This document shows, piece by piece, positions 49,862 through 60,400 of a stretch of DNA of 64,000 nucleotides (positions within the stretch are counted from its first letter, which is position 1; each line of letters begins with the position of its first letter). A model generated the notes under the pieces. It searched no databases, was not told the origin of the DNA, and worked only from the letters and a program-made list of their open reading frames with translations. A program made the translations under genes and the position numbers. The stretch is from contig NZ_JAMSCK010000002.1 in the NCBI RefSeq assembly GCF_023805255.1, positions 1 through 64,000 of the forward strand, written 5' to 3'. Origin of the DNA: Gramella jeungdoensis (GTDB lineage Bacteria; Bacteroidota; Bacteroidia; Flavobacteriales; Flavobacteriaceae).

Positions 49862-50401
49862 ATGAAGACCTTAAAAAGTATTGGCATAGTAGTGCTGGCA
49901 TTTATAGTGCTCTTGCTTATTGTCACCCTTTTCGTTTCAAGGGATTTTCACTATGAAAAATCCATAACAATAGACAGGTCTATTGAGGAAGTCTGGGAAC
50001 ATACCAAAAGCCTGGCCGCTTTGGACGAATGGAGCCCCTGGAATGAATACGATCCCAATATGAAAAAGGAAATGACCGGTGTTGATGGTACCGTTGGAGC
50101 CATGAGCAGCTGGGAAAGCGATCACGAAAAGGTAGGTAAGGGAAGCCAGACGATCTCAAAGGTGGAGGCGCCAAGACTTCTGGCCACCGATCTTAAGTTC
50201 TATACACCATACGAAAGCGAGGCCGAAGGCTATATAAAACTGGATGAGGCCGGAAACAGTACTGTGGTTACCTGGGGATTTGACAGTGAGATGCCTTACC
50301 CGTTCAACCTTATGAAACTTACCATGGATATGGAGGAAGAAGTAGGAAAGGAATTCGAAATGGGGCTGCAGAAATTAAAAAGGATCGCCGAAGAGGAATA
50401 G
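49862..50401 (+). CDS. membrane-anchored SRPBCC (polyketide cyclase-like) protein
   Basis: A 179-aa protein with an N-terminal helix (IGIVVLAFIVLLLIVTLFV) followed by an SRPBCC/START-like domain (about 28-175): FHYEKSITIDRSIEEVWEHT, LAALDEWSPWNEYDPNMKKEMTG seen as DEWSPWNEYD and GTVGAMSSWES, then YIKLDEAGNSTVVTWGFDSEM. It is predicted to bind a hydrophobic ligand on the membrane. Ligand and role unknown. Confidence 0.8.
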   Translation: MKTLKSIGIVVLAFIVLLLIVTLFVSRDFHYEKSITIDRSIEEVWEHTKSLAALDEWSPWNEYDPNMKKEMTGVDGTVGAMSSWESDHEKVGKGSQTISKVEAPRLLATDLKFYTPYESEAEGYIKLDEAGNSTVVTWGFDSEMPYPFNLMKLTMDMEEEVGKEFEMGLQKLKRIAEEE

Positions 50402-50496
50402 CTTTGCTTACAGGCTAATCCTTAAGGTGCAATACGGGTTTCGATTTATTGATTTTCAGCCTGTTAATTCGTAAATTGAATGCACATGGTTTGATA

Positions 50497-50931
50497 ATGA
50501 AACTATCGCCTTCGTCATATGAGATCCATTGGCTGTTTAAAGGCCTCATGAAAAGGCCAGGACGGAATTTCGTGCTGGTAACAGGCGCCATTTTACTTGT
50601 CCTGCCCTTGCTTTTTCTTACCGGAGTGATCTTTAAACATTATCTCCAAACCGATCTGTGGATCTTTACCTCTGTATATGACTGGATCATAAATGCCGAT
50701 CAGAAATATGGAGATGCTTCATTTATGAACTGGGTTATTAGGTTCCTGTTACTGGGAGGACCCTTTATAGCCTTTCTGCTCAATTTCGTTTTCATTTTTC
50801 AGCGTAGGAAAACGGCCAGTTTCAGCCTTAGCTATAAATGGATCAACCTTCTTATCATCCTTTCGGGTGCCCTGCTTTGTTTCCTTTTTCTCGGTTATTT
50901 GATGATGGAGAACCTGGCGATACTAAATTAG
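50497..50931 (+). CDS. small membrane protein, unknown function
   Basis: About 144 aa with three helices (NFVLVTGAILLVLPLLFLTGVIF, FLLLGGPFIAFLLNFVFIF and LLIILSGALLCFLFLGYLMM). The frame is open from a TTG at 50449, but the ATG at 50497 (KLSPSSYEIHWLFKG) is the better start. Family not recognised. Confidence 0.55.
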   Translation: MKLSPSSYEIHWLFKGLMKRPGRNFVLVTGAILLVLPLLFLTGVIFKHYLQTDLWIFTSVYDWIINADQKYGDASFMNWVIRFLLLGGPFIAFLLNFVFIFQRRKTASFSLSYKWINLLIILSGALLCFLFLGYLMMENLAILN

Positions 50932-50974
50932 GAGGATTTTAGCTTAACTTAGGTAGTGTTTAAATATCTTCTTG

Positions 50975-51415
50975 ATGAAAAGAATAATTACACTGCTCGT
51001 CCTGATTTTTCTTTCCTGCAATCAGGTTAATGAAACTGCGAACATTGAAACCTGGAAAAATGAGATCATAGAGACCGAAGCAGCCTTCGCTAAAATGGCA
51101 GCTGAAGAAGGTATTCCCACAGCCTTTCTGTTCTACGCGGCCGAAGATGTCGCCGTTTTACGAAACGATAAACTCATCCTGGGAAGGGAAGCCCTGAAGA
51201 ATAGTTATCCCAGCCTTGAAAAGAAAGCCGATGTGAGCCTAAGCTGGAAACCTGATTTTGTAGATGTGTCCTCATCGGGTGATTTGGGATACACCTATGG
51301 GAAGTATGTGTATAAGGTGACCGATTCTCTCGGGAACGAAAATGTTTCAGAAGGCATCTTCCACACGGTATGGAAAAGGCAGCCCGACGGAAATTGGAAG
51401 TTCGTTTGGGATTAG
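50975..51415 (+). CDS. NTF2/SnoaL-like lipoprotein (DUF4440-like)
   Basis: A 146-aa protein with lipobox Cys15 (LIFLSC). NTF2-fold domain: EIIETEAAFAKMAAEEGIP, FYAAEDVAVLRNDKLILG, DLGYTYGKYVYKV and TVWKRQPDGNWKFVWD. Another of the several lipid-anchored NTF2-like proteins of this window. The ATG at 50975 is preferred to a TTG just before it. Confidence 0.75.
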   Translation: MKRIITLLVLIFLSCNQVNETANIETWKNEIIETEAAFAKMAAEEGIPTAFLFYAAEDVAVLRNDKLILGREALKNSYPSLEKKADVSLSWKPDFVDVSSSGDLGYTYGKYVYKVTDSLGNENVSEGIFHTVWKRQPDGNWKFVWD

Positions 51416-51531
51416 GCTTTTGCTAACTTCAATGATTTGAACTGCATATTTTTATTCTTCAATTAATTGGTCTTCTTTGCTGTTAAATAATCTTTAAATT
51501 CTATTTTAGGACTTGGTTTTAATTAAAAACG

Positions 51532-54255
51532 ATGAGACCCCTATTGAAGCTTTTATTTCTTTTCATTTTCTGCATGATTATAAGTTCGTGTGGGAATGAT
51601 GTGAGTGAAGAAGAATATAAGATCGGTTTTTCTCAGGCCATGACCACCGATAACTGGAGGAGGGAAATGAATAAGGCCATGAGGGTGGAATCTTCGATGC
51701 ATCCCGGCCTAAAGCTTGAAATTAAGGACGCCGGAAATCATATAGCAAAGCAGATTACTCAGATCGATGAATTTATAAAGGAAGAGGTTGATGTTCTTAT
51801 CGTATCTCCTATTCAATCCATTCCAATAACACCCGCGATCGAAAAGGCGATGAATGCAGGAATTCCTGTAATCATTATTGACCGCAAGATCGAAGGCCGC
51901 AATTTCACGGCCTATGTTGGTGCCGATAATATGGAAATAGGCCGGAATGCAGCAAAATATATCATTTCACATTCAAAAGGAGAAGCCGGAATAATTGAAA
52001 TAACCGGGCAGGAAGGCTCATCCCCGGCCTATGAGAGAAGTATTGGCTTTAAAAACACACTGGATTCGGTTCCCGGGCTGAAAATTTCTCATTCGATAAA
52101 AGGCGACTGGGAGAAGGCTTCTATAAAGGATCAGCTTTCCACTCACCTGGATTCGGTTGAGGCCCCGGATTATATTTTTGCTCATAATGATCGTATGGCT
52201 ATGGGTGCCTGGGAAGTAGCCAGGTCTAAATCCCTGGAAGACGAGATAAGTATTATTGGTGTGGATGGACTTTTCGGGCCAAACGGTGGAATCCAAATGG
52301 TAAAAGATGGTTTGCTTGATGCCACCCTGCTTTACCCAACCGGTGGAGCAGAAGCGATCAAACTTGCTGAAGAGCTGCTTAGAGGGGAGAGTGTGAATAA
52401 ATATAATATTCTTAGAACGGTAGTAATAGATTCTGTAAATGTGGATATCATGCAGAATCAGTTCGATAAGCTCAACCAGCAGCAAAATGATATTGAGCAG
52501 CAACAGGCAGTGATAGATGAACAGATAAAGACCTACAATACGCAGAGCGACCTTATAAAACTGATGCTGGTGTTGTTAGGGCTGCTCCTTTTGCTTAGTA
52601 TCTGGGCAATTTACCTGGTTGTAAAGATCAAAAAGAGCAAAAGAAAACTGGAGATCAAAAATCAAAAAATCATTACCCAGCGTAACCAGATAGAAGATTT
52701 TGCTGAAAAACTGAAGATCTCCAACGAAAGCAAGATCAATTTCTTTACGGCACTTTCTCATGAATTTAAAACGCCTCTCACTCTCATTACCAGTTCTATA
52801 GAATCTATCTCTGATAAGTCTAAGAGCGAACTAAAGGGTATTTCCTACGAGACCAACCTAATTATCAATAATTCAAAGCGACTGCTCAGGCTGATTAATG
52901 AATTGCTTGATTTTCGAAAACTTGAAAGCGGCTCCTTTAATATTAAACCGGCCAGGACAAAGATTTCAGCTTTCCTTGAAAATATAGTGAACGATTTTAG
53001 GGCCGAGGCTGTAAAGAGGTCGATTAAGCTGGACTTCTGTTCAGAAAATAAGGAGCTGGAAGTATATATAGATCGTGATATGGTGGATAAGGTCTTCTTT
53101 AATATACTTTCGAATGCCTTTAAGTTCACTCCAAAGAACGGGAACATAAAGGTTTCCATTCAGGAGGATAATGAGAATGTGAATATAATATTCAGGGATT
53201 CGGGAATTGGTATTCCAAAAGAAGAATTCAAACGCATCTTTGATCCTTATAAGCAGGGGAGTAATAATGTGAAACCCAGTTCTGGCCTGGGACTTTTTAT
53301 AAGTAAACAGTTCGTGGAACTGCATAAGGGTGAGATCTCTGTATCCTCGCATCAGGGAGCCGAATTCAGGATTTCATTTCCTAAGGGGAAAGCTCATTTC
53401 AAAGATGTGGAGATATTAGAAATAGATGCAGACTTCCAGCCATCTAATTTCCATCAGCTATCCGATCCGGTAGTTCCCCAAGAAGAGCCGATTAATAAGG
53501 ATCTGGATGAGAATGCTGAAACAGTGCTTATCATCGAGGATAATACCGATCTTTCTTATGTACTTAAAAAGAAATTGAGCACAGAATATCACGTATACCT
53601 TTCAGATGGAACCGATGGAATAGAAAAGGCCTTTGAAATAGTCCCTGATGTGATAATTTGTGATCTCAACCTGCCTGGAAAGACTGGATTTGAGATCTGC
53701 AGGGAGCTAAAGAATGATCTGCGCACCTCACACATTCCGACCATTATACTTACCGCTCTTGATGATAAGGAATCAAGGCTGAAGGCTTTAAAAGCGGGAG
53801 CCGATACCTATATTACAAAACCTTTTAACTATGAGATCTTAAGAGAATCCCTTAAATCGGCCCTTTATAACCGGGAAAAACTTCGGTATTACTACACCAA
53901 TAGGATAGATGAGGTAAGGGATGAGAATTTTGAGAATGCTGAACAAAACTTTCTTAAGGATCTGAATGCGATCATTGATGAAAATCTTCGCGACCCCGAT
54001 TTTTCGGTTGAGGAACTCGCCGGAAAACTTAATATTTCCAGGGTACAGCTATATCGTAAGGTCAAGGCCTTACTCGGAGTCTCCATAAGTGAATATATAA
54101 GTACCCAACGCCTTAATAAGGCCAGGAACCTTCTTCAGCAATCTGATATGAATATTTCGGAGATCGCCTATGAAGTTGGCTACTCTTCACCGGGCTATTT
54201 TTCAACTTCTTTTAAGAATAAATTCGGAATCTCTCCTAAACAGTTAAAATCTTAA
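51532..54255 (+). CDS. hybrid two-component regulator with LacI-type sugar-sensing domain
   Basis: A 907-aa protein that carries a whole signalling path. An N-terminal signal has a lipobox-like end (MIISSC, Cys20). Residues about 28-310 are a periplasmic sugar-binding domain of the LacI/ribose type (KIGFSQAMTTDNWRREMNKA, YVGADNMEIGRNAAKYI). A coiled linker precedes one membrane helix at about 344-367. The kinase has His410 in FFTALSHEFKTPL and an HATPase with GIGIPKEEF and SSGLGLFISKQ. The receiver has Asp711 in ICDLNLPGKTG, and an AraC domain follows at about 800-907. It resembles the fructose-sensing regulators of fructan loci. Confidence 0.93.
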   Translation: MRPLLKLLFLFIFCMIISSCGNDVSEEEYKIGFSQAMTTDNWRREMNKAMRVESSMHPGLKLEIKDAGNHIAKQITQIDEFIKEEVDVLIVSPIQSIPITPAIEKAMNAGIPVIIIDRKIEGRNFTAYVGADNMEIGRNAAKYIISHSKGEAGIIEITGQEGSSPAYERSIGFKNTLDSVPGLKISHSIKGDWEKASIKDQLSTHLDSVEAPDYIFAHNDRMAMGAWEVARSKSLEDEISIIGVDGLFGPNGGIQMVKDGLLDATLLYPTGGAEAIKLAEELLRGESVNKYNILRTVVIDSVNVDIMQNQFDKLNQQQNDIEQQQAVIDEQIKTYNTQSDLIKLMLVLLGLLLLLSIWAIYLVVKIKKSKRKLEIKNQKIITQRNQIEDFAEKLKISNESKINFFTALSHEFKTPLTLITSSIESISDKSKSELKGISYETNLIINNSKRLLRLINELLDFRKLESGSFNIKPARTKISAFLENIVNDFRAEAVKRSIKLDFCSENKELEVYIDRDMVDKVFFNILSNAFKFTPKNGNIKVSIQEDNENVNIIFRDSGIGIPKEEFKRIFDPYKQGSNNVKPSSGLGLFISKQFVELHKGEISVSSHQGAEFRISFPKGKAHFKDVEILEIDADFQPSNFHQLSDPVVPQEEPINKDLDENAETVLIIEDNTDLSYVLKKKLSTEYHVYLSDGTDGIEKAFEIVPDVIICDLNLPGKTGFEICRELKNDLRTSHIPTIILTALDDKESRLKALKAGADTYITKPFNYEILRESLKSALYNREKLRYYYTNRIDEVRDENFENAEQNFLKDLNAIIDENLRDPDFSVEELAGKLNISRVQLYRKVKALLGVSISEYISTQRLNKARNLLQQSDMNISEIAYEVGYSSPGYFSTSFKNKFGISPKQLKS

Positions 54256-54363
54256 GACCAAGCTTTTCTCCATCGTTTTCACTGGCTCTTCAAATATGTT
54301 ACATAAGTTGAAAACCAGTATCATTTTTATAACTATAACGTTTGCGAAAATTTTCTAAAAAGA

Positions 54364-54426
54364 TTGTAACCCCTTGTAAAACAAGGTTGTAATGGAAAAT
54401 TTCACTATTAATTAACATTATTGTAA
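54364..54426. promoter_or_regulatory. cluster of TTGTAA direct repeats, candidate operator of the fructan locus
   Basis: TTGTAA occurs at 54364, 54374, 54387 and 54421. The middle part, AACCCCTTGT-AA-ACAAGGTT, is also an interrupted inverted repeat. It lies 74-136 bp before the MFS start codon in the 244-bp gap after the regulator gene, where an activator site is expected. Binding by the regulator's AraC domain is inference. Confidence 0.4.
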
Positions 54427-54499
54427 TCATTTGAGGAATTCTTAAAATAAGGCGGGGAATTTTAAACATACATTGGTTTCAACATCAATAAATTAAAAG

Positions 54500-55843
54500 A
54501 TGAATAAAATTCTCGCCTGGTCAATTAGTGCCGCTTTAGCCGGATTCCTGTTTGGATTTGATACCGTAGTTATATCGGGAGCCGATAAACAGCTCCAGGA
54601 ACTCTGGGGAACCTCTGATGCCTTCCATGGATCGGTAGTAATGGCCATGGCTCTGTGGGGTACTGTAGTAGGAGCTATATTTGGAGGTATCCCTACCAAT
54701 AAAATAGGAAGAAAGAATACCCTGTTAATAATAGGGGTGCTGTATTTTGTTTCAGCCCTGGGCTCGGCCCTGGTAAATGATCCTGTTTCCTTTGCTGTCT
54801 TCCGTTTTCTGGGAGGCCTTGGAGTGGGAGCTTCAACTATTGCAGCTCCGGCTTATGTTTCTGAAATCGCCCCTGCAAACCAAAGGGGAAAACTGGTTTC
54901 CCTGTACCAGTTCAATATAGTACTGGGAATCCTCATCGCTTTTCTTTCTAATTATTTATTAAGGAATACCGGCGCTCAACCCTGGCGATGGATGGTAGGT
55001 GTGGAAGCAGTTCCGGCCCTTGTCTATATAATGTTTGTAGTGTTCATACCGCGAAGCCCCAGGTGGCTTATTTCCAAAGGCCGGGAAAAGGAAGCTCAGA
55101 AAGTGCTGCATATTATAAATCCTGATATAAATGTCAGGGAAAAACTTGCTGAAATAAAGCATCAGGCTGAGACCGAAAAAACAGGAGAGAATATTTTCAT
55201 GAAGAAATATCGCTTCCCCCTTATTCTGGCTTTCCTGGTCGCATTCTTCAATCAGCTATCAGGGATCAATGCCTTTCTGTATTATGCGCCACGAATCTTT
55301 GAATCTGCAGGACTGGGGGAAAGTACAGCTTTGCTAAGCAGTATAGGAATAGGGGTGGTGAACCTTTTATTCACCTTACTGGGAGTTTTTCTGATAGATC
55401 GTTTAGGCAGAAAGCAATTGATGCTGATAGGCTCCATAGGATATATCATTTCACTTTCTCTGGTGGCGGCGGCCTTCTTCCTTAACTGGGGCGGTCTCTG
55501 GGTTCCAATATTCCTTTTCCTTTTTATTGCGGCTCATGCCATAGGACAGGGTGCGGTGATCTGGGTCTTTATATCTGAAATTTTCCCGAACCGTCTTCGG
55601 GCCTCGGGGCAGGCCTTTGGCTCCTCTACCCACTGGGTACTGGCGGCTATAATACCCTCTTTGATCCCCTTCCTTTTCTCAAGTATAGGACCTGGATATG
55701 TATTCGCATTCTTTGCTTTTATGATGCTATTACAGCTCTTCTTCGTGATCTTCATGATGCCCGAAACGAAAGGCAAATCTCTTGAAGAACTCAGTGAGGA
55801 ACTTTCAATTAATAATCAACAAGTACCAATTACAAACAACTGA
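54500..55843 (+). CDS. MFS sugar:proton symporter, probable fructose transporter
   Basis: A 447-aa protein with 12 predicted helices and sugar-porter hallmarks: FGFDTVVISGADKQL, GGIPTNKIGRKNTLLI, RFLGGLGVGASTIAAPAYVSEIAP, PRSPRWLISKGRE, FNQLSGINAFLYYAPRIF, DRLGRKQLMLIG and MPETKGKSLEEL. Its place between a fructan regulator and a GH32 gene points to inner-membrane uptake of fructose or short fructans. First gene of the SusCD transcription unit; the GH32 start is 5 bp after its stop. Confidence 0.92.
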   Translation: MNKILAWSISAALAGFLFGFDTVVISGADKQLQELWGTSDAFHGSVVMAMALWGTVVGAIFGGIPTNKIGRKNTLLIIGVLYFVSALGSALVNDPVSFAVFRFLGGLGVGASTIAAPAYVSEIAPANQRGKLVSLYQFNIVLGILIAFLSNYLLRNTGAQPWRWMVGVEAVPALVYIMFVVFIPRSPRWLISKGREKEAQKVLHIINPDINVREKLAEIKHQAETEKTGENIFMKKYRFPLILAFLVAFFNQLSGINAFLYYAPRIFESAGLGESTALLSSIGIGVVNLLFTLLGVFLIDRLGRKQLMLIGSIGYIISLSLVAAAFFLNWGGLWVPIFLFLFIAAHAIGQGAVIWVFISEIFPNRLRASGQAFGSSTHWVLAAIIPSLIPFLFSSIGPGYVFAFFAFMMLLQLFFVIFMMPETKGKSLEELSEELSINNQQVPITNN

Positions 55844-55848
55844 TCAAT

Positions 55849-57447
55849 ATGAAAAGAATAGTCAACTTAATGCTTATTTCGGCTTTGACGTTTGCTTCAA
55901 TTACCTCCTGCATGGACAGGAAGGATAAAGGAGGCAAGGAAGCCGTGGCCATGGAGGTCCAGAAGGATGAGGATTTTCGACCTAACTTCCATTTTACGCC
56001 TGAAAAGAACTGGATGAACGACCCCAACGGGATGTTCTTCTATAATGGTTATTTCCATCTCTTCTTTCAGCATTATCCCGATGATAATGTATGGGGGCCG
56101 ATGCACTGGGGACATGCCATTAGCACCGATATGATCACCTGGAAGGAGCAACCCATAGCCCTGGAACCCGATGAAAAAGGATATATATTTTCAGGAAGCG
56201 CGGTTGTCGATAATGAGAACACTTCCGGTTTTGGCAAGGACGGGAAGGTGCCGATCGTTGCCATGTTCACATATCACGATCCAAAGGGAGCAGAAGCAGG
56301 AGAAATAGACCATCAGTCACAGGCTATCGCCTATAGTCTCGATGAAGGTAAGACCTGGACCAAATATGAAGGAAATCCTGTGATCGAAAATCCCGGAATA
56401 AAGGATTTTCGTGATCCCAAAGTGATATGGGATGGGATACACCAGCAATGGGTTATGGTGCTTGCGGCAGATGACAAGAGCATGTTCTATATTTCTAAAA
56501 ATCTGAAGGACTGGGAACTGGCTTCAGAATTTGGAAAAGGACTCGGAGCCCATGGCGGAGTATGGGAATGCCCAGATTTCTTTCCGATGTATGTTGAAGA
56601 CAGTGATGAAGTTAAGTGGGTGCTGATTCAAAGTCTGAATCCGGGTGGATATAATGGCGGTTCCGGAACCCAGTATTTCATTGGTGATTTTGATGGAAAG
56701 GAATTCACCCCCGTGGACGAAATGCAGGACCTGGGAGAAGACCATAATTACTGGATAGACTTCGGAAAGGATAATTATGCGGGAGTTACATGGGCCAATA
56801 TCCCTGAAGAGAACGGCAGAAAGCTATTTATCGGCTGGATGTCCAACTGGCAATATGCCCAGGAAGTGCCTACCGAGACCTGGCGAAGTGCCATGACCGT
56901 GGCCCGCGAATTAAAGCTTGAGAAGAATGATGGTAGTTACATGATAACCTCGGTTCCTGCAAGAGAGCTTAAGAACTACAGGAGCATCAATTACAAGGAG
57001 GAGAATGTAAAGATAAACGGTACCACGAAGCTTATAGACTCCGCGAAAATAGACCTTTCCAGTGCAGAGATACGCTTTAAAATCTCCGATCTAAAGCAAA
57101 CAGATTATAAGTTCAGCCTTTCCAACTCTCAAGGTGATGAACTCGTCTTCGGGTATGATCATGCTGAAAAGGAATTTTACCTGGACAGGTCTAAAGCAGG
57201 TCAGACCGGTTTTTCTGAAGACTTTGCAAATAAGATATCCACAGCTCCGCGTATTTCGGATGCCGGCGACCTAACTGGAATTATCATTCTTGATAAGACC
57301 TCTGTTGAACTATTCTTTGACGATGGGAAAACTGTGATGACAGAAATTTTCTTTCCCAATTATCCATGGGAGCAGCTCTCTGTAAGTGCAGAGAACGGCG
57401 AATTCACCCTGGATCAGATAGATGCATACCAATTAAAATTTAAATAA
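55849..57447 (+). CDS. GH32 fructan hydrolase, lipoprotein
   Basis: A 532-aa protein with a lipobox (ASITSC, Cys21). The five-bladed propeller spans about 45-365 and holds the GH32 triad: nucleophile Asp58 in WMNDPNG, Asp189 in DFRDPKV and acid/base Glu240 in WECPDFF. The C-terminal beta-sandwich (about 375-530) has KIDLSSAEIRFKI and GIIILDKTSVELFFDDG. Length and motifs fit an exo-acting fructan beta-fructosidase/inulinase/levanase group; bond specificity cannot be read from the sequence. Lipid anchoring suggests periplasmic or surface action. Confidence 0.93.
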   Translation: MKRIVNLMLISALTFASITSCMDRKDKGGKEAVAMEVQKDEDFRPNFHFTPEKNWMNDPNGMFFYNGYFHLFFQHYPDDNVWGPMHWGHAISTDMITWKEQPIALEPDEKGYIFSGSAVVDNENTSGFGKDGKVPIVAMFTYHDPKGAEAGEIDHQSQAIAYSLDEGKTWTKYEGNPVIENPGIKDFRDPKVIWDGIHQQWVMVLAADDKSMFYISKNLKDWELASEFGKGLGAHGGVWECPDFFPMYVEDSDEVKWVLIQSLNPGGYNGGSGTQYFIGDFDGKEFTPVDEMQDLGEDHNYWIDFGKDNYAGVTWANIPEENGRKLFIGWMSNWQYAQEVPTETWRSAMTVARELKLEKNDGSYMITSVPARELKNYRSINYKEENVKINGTTKLIDSAKIDLSSAEIRFKISDLKQTDYKFSLSNSQGDELVFGYDHAEKEFYLDRSKAGQTGFSEDFANKISTAPRISDAGDLTGIIILDKTSVELFFDDGKTVMTEIFFPNYPWEQLSVSAENGEFTLDQIDAYQLKFK

Positions 57448-57456
57448 TAAACAACC

Positions 57457-60400
57457 ATGAAACTAAAATTAAGCTTATTCCTGTTGCTCTTAGTGCCTTT
57501 GAGCTATATAACGGCTCAGGAGATACAGGTAACGGGAACCGTAACCACCGCGGCCGAAGGAATGCCACTTCCGGGAACCTCGGTTTTTGTAAAAGGATCC
57601 TCTCTGGGAACCTCCACAGATTTTGATGGGAATTACACCCTGGATGGGGTAGCTCCTGATGCCACCCTGGTATTCACCTTTGTGGGTTATAAAGAAACTG
57701 AAGTGCCCGTAGACGGTAGGGAAGTAATTGATATTGCCCTGGAGGCAGATGCCGCTTTGCTGGATGAAGTGGTGCTTACAGGTTATTCCCGGGAACGTAA
57801 AGTGGATGTGACCGGTGCAATCACAGTAGTAGAAACGGCACCGATCGAGGGCCAGAGCCGGAGTTCGGGTAATGCCATGCAGGCTCTTCAGGGACGTGTT
57901 CCGGGATTATTTGTTGAAAAATCCGGGGATCCTACCGGGGCCAGTAGCCGGGTGCTTATCCGGGGTATCACTACGCTGGGAAATAATGATCCTCTCTATG
58001 TTATAGACGGGGTTCCAACTCAGCGCCAGGAGGTGTTTTCATCCCTTAATCCCGATGCCATCGAATCTATTCAGGTGCTTAAGGATGCCTCGGCTTCTTC
58101 CCTTTATGGGGCCAGAGCAGGTAACGGGGTGATCGTGGTAACTACCAAGAACAAATCGGGTGCTGCAGAGAAGGTGAGCGTAAGCATAAACTCCAACGTT
58201 TCGGTTCAGTCTGAAGAGCAGCAAAGATATGATATGCTGAATGCGGTTCAGAGAGGGGAAGCAATCTGGAGAGCTTCTGTGAACGATGGGGCCGATCCTG
58301 CCGCCGGATACGGAGAGATCTATGATTTTGACTGGAACATGGATTATGATAATCCCGTACTAAACAGTGTGAGTGTCCAGCCTTTTGTGGGCGGGAATGA
58401 GAATGTTCCGGCCGGGGATACAGACTGGCAGGATGCACTCTATGAAACAGGCTATGTTTTTAATAATGAAGTGACCGTTTCTGCTAATTCTGAAAAATCC
58501 TCTTTCCTTGTGAATATGGGGTATCTGAAGAATACAGGGATCTTAAAGTATACCAATTACGATCGCTATACCGCCAAGATCAATGCGAACACAAAACTTT
58601 TTGATGATAAAGTGAGGTTTGGGGTAAATACCCAGTTCTCAACTTCAGATGAGACCCTGGCAGCCAGGGATGTTGGAGGGGCTCCAACTCCGGGACTGGC
58701 CATTACGCTGGCTCCTACGATTCCTGTTTATGATGCGAACGGAGATTTTGCAGGTCCGCTTGGAGCTGGGTATTCAGACAGGAATAACCCATTATTGATG
58801 CAGTATTTGAATCGTTGGGACAATGCCGAAAAGAATAACTTCTTCGGGAACATCTTTGCTGAAGTTGATCTGATGGAAAACCTTACGTTCAGGTCAAGTC
58901 TGGGTATTGACTTCAGTGATTTTAAAAGAAAGGATATCGAGCCAAGGGTGAACAATGGTTTTATTACCCGAAGCAATAACAGCCTTACCTTCGATACTAA
59001 TAAATATACCAGCGTGGTATTTACCAATACCCTGAATTATAAACTTGAGCTGGATGATCATAAGTTTGGATTACTGCTGGGTGTGGAATCTGTGAAGAAC
59101 GATTTTGATTCGGTCATTGCCAGGGCAGAGAATTTCGCTGTGGAACAGGAATCCTATTTTGTACTGGATGCCGCGACCGGAGCAAGAACAGCGAATGGTA
59201 ATTCCTCAGGGAACCGCTTGCTTTCACAATTCGGAAAGATCAATTATTCATTTGATAACAGATACCTGGCCACAGTTACGGTGCGTAGGGATGGATCTTC
59301 AAGATTCGGAAAGAACAACCGTTATGGTGTTTTTCCTGCGGCTACTGCTGGCTGGAGAATAAGCAATGAAGAATTCCTTAAGAACAATAAGATAGTCACC
59401 AACCTGAAGTTAAGAGCAGGTTATGGGGAAGTAGGTAACCAGGCGATTGGAGACCTGGCTAGATTTGGACTTTATGAGGCTCGTTATGGAGCGACCCTTT
59501 CCCAGTTCACCGGTGGTTTCTTTGAACAATATTATAACGTAGGTACTGCCTATGATATCAACGGGAACGATACGGGTAACCTACCTTCAGGTTTCGTTTC
59601 TGTACAGGCCGAGAACCCTGATCTTAAATGGGAAACCACCAAGGAATGGAACTTCGGTGTAGACTTCGGATTCTTTGATAATAAGCTTACAGGTTCCTTT
59701 GATTACTTTACGAGGGAAACCGTAGACATTCTTACCACTCCGCCGATCCCTTCTGTAATAGGTGAGGGTCAGCAACGAGTACTTAACGGGGCATCCACCG
59801 AAACCAATGGATGGGAATTTGCATTGGCCTATTCTAATACCCTGGAGAACGGATTGACCTTTGCGGTGTCAACCAACCTGTCATCCTTTAAAGATAAGAT
59901 AACTTACCTTCCGGAAGAAGTGCGACCCGCTTTCCCGGGAACTGCAGAGAACTCTATTCTTGGACATTCCCAGTTTTCGATCTTCGGATACAAAACCGAC
60001 GGGCTTTTCCAAAGCGAGGAAGATATTGCCAATTCACCCGATCAGGTGGGTGCAAGACCAGGCGGTCTGAAATTCAGGGACCTTAACGGAGATGGGGTTA
60101 TAGATACCGATGACCGTGATTTTATCGGGACTACCCTGCCAGATCTTGAATATGGTATACGTATAGATCTTGGGTATAAGAACTGGGATTTTTCAGTATT
60201 CGGTTCCGGGGTAACCGGAAGAATAGGTCAGGATCCTTATATATTCTGGAACAATTTCGTACAGGGAAGGGAGAATGCCGGTCTGGGAGTGCTGGATGCA
60301 TGGACTCCTAACAATACGGGTAGTGATATCCCGTCTTTATCCCTTGCCTTCAATGACCTTAGGACTTCAGATTACCTGTTCAGAAATAATTCCTATTTCA

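Noticed and set aside
55849-57447. Open frames opposite the GH32 gene
   Set aside because: They fall wholly within a gene with complete catalytic motifs and show no independent coding signs.
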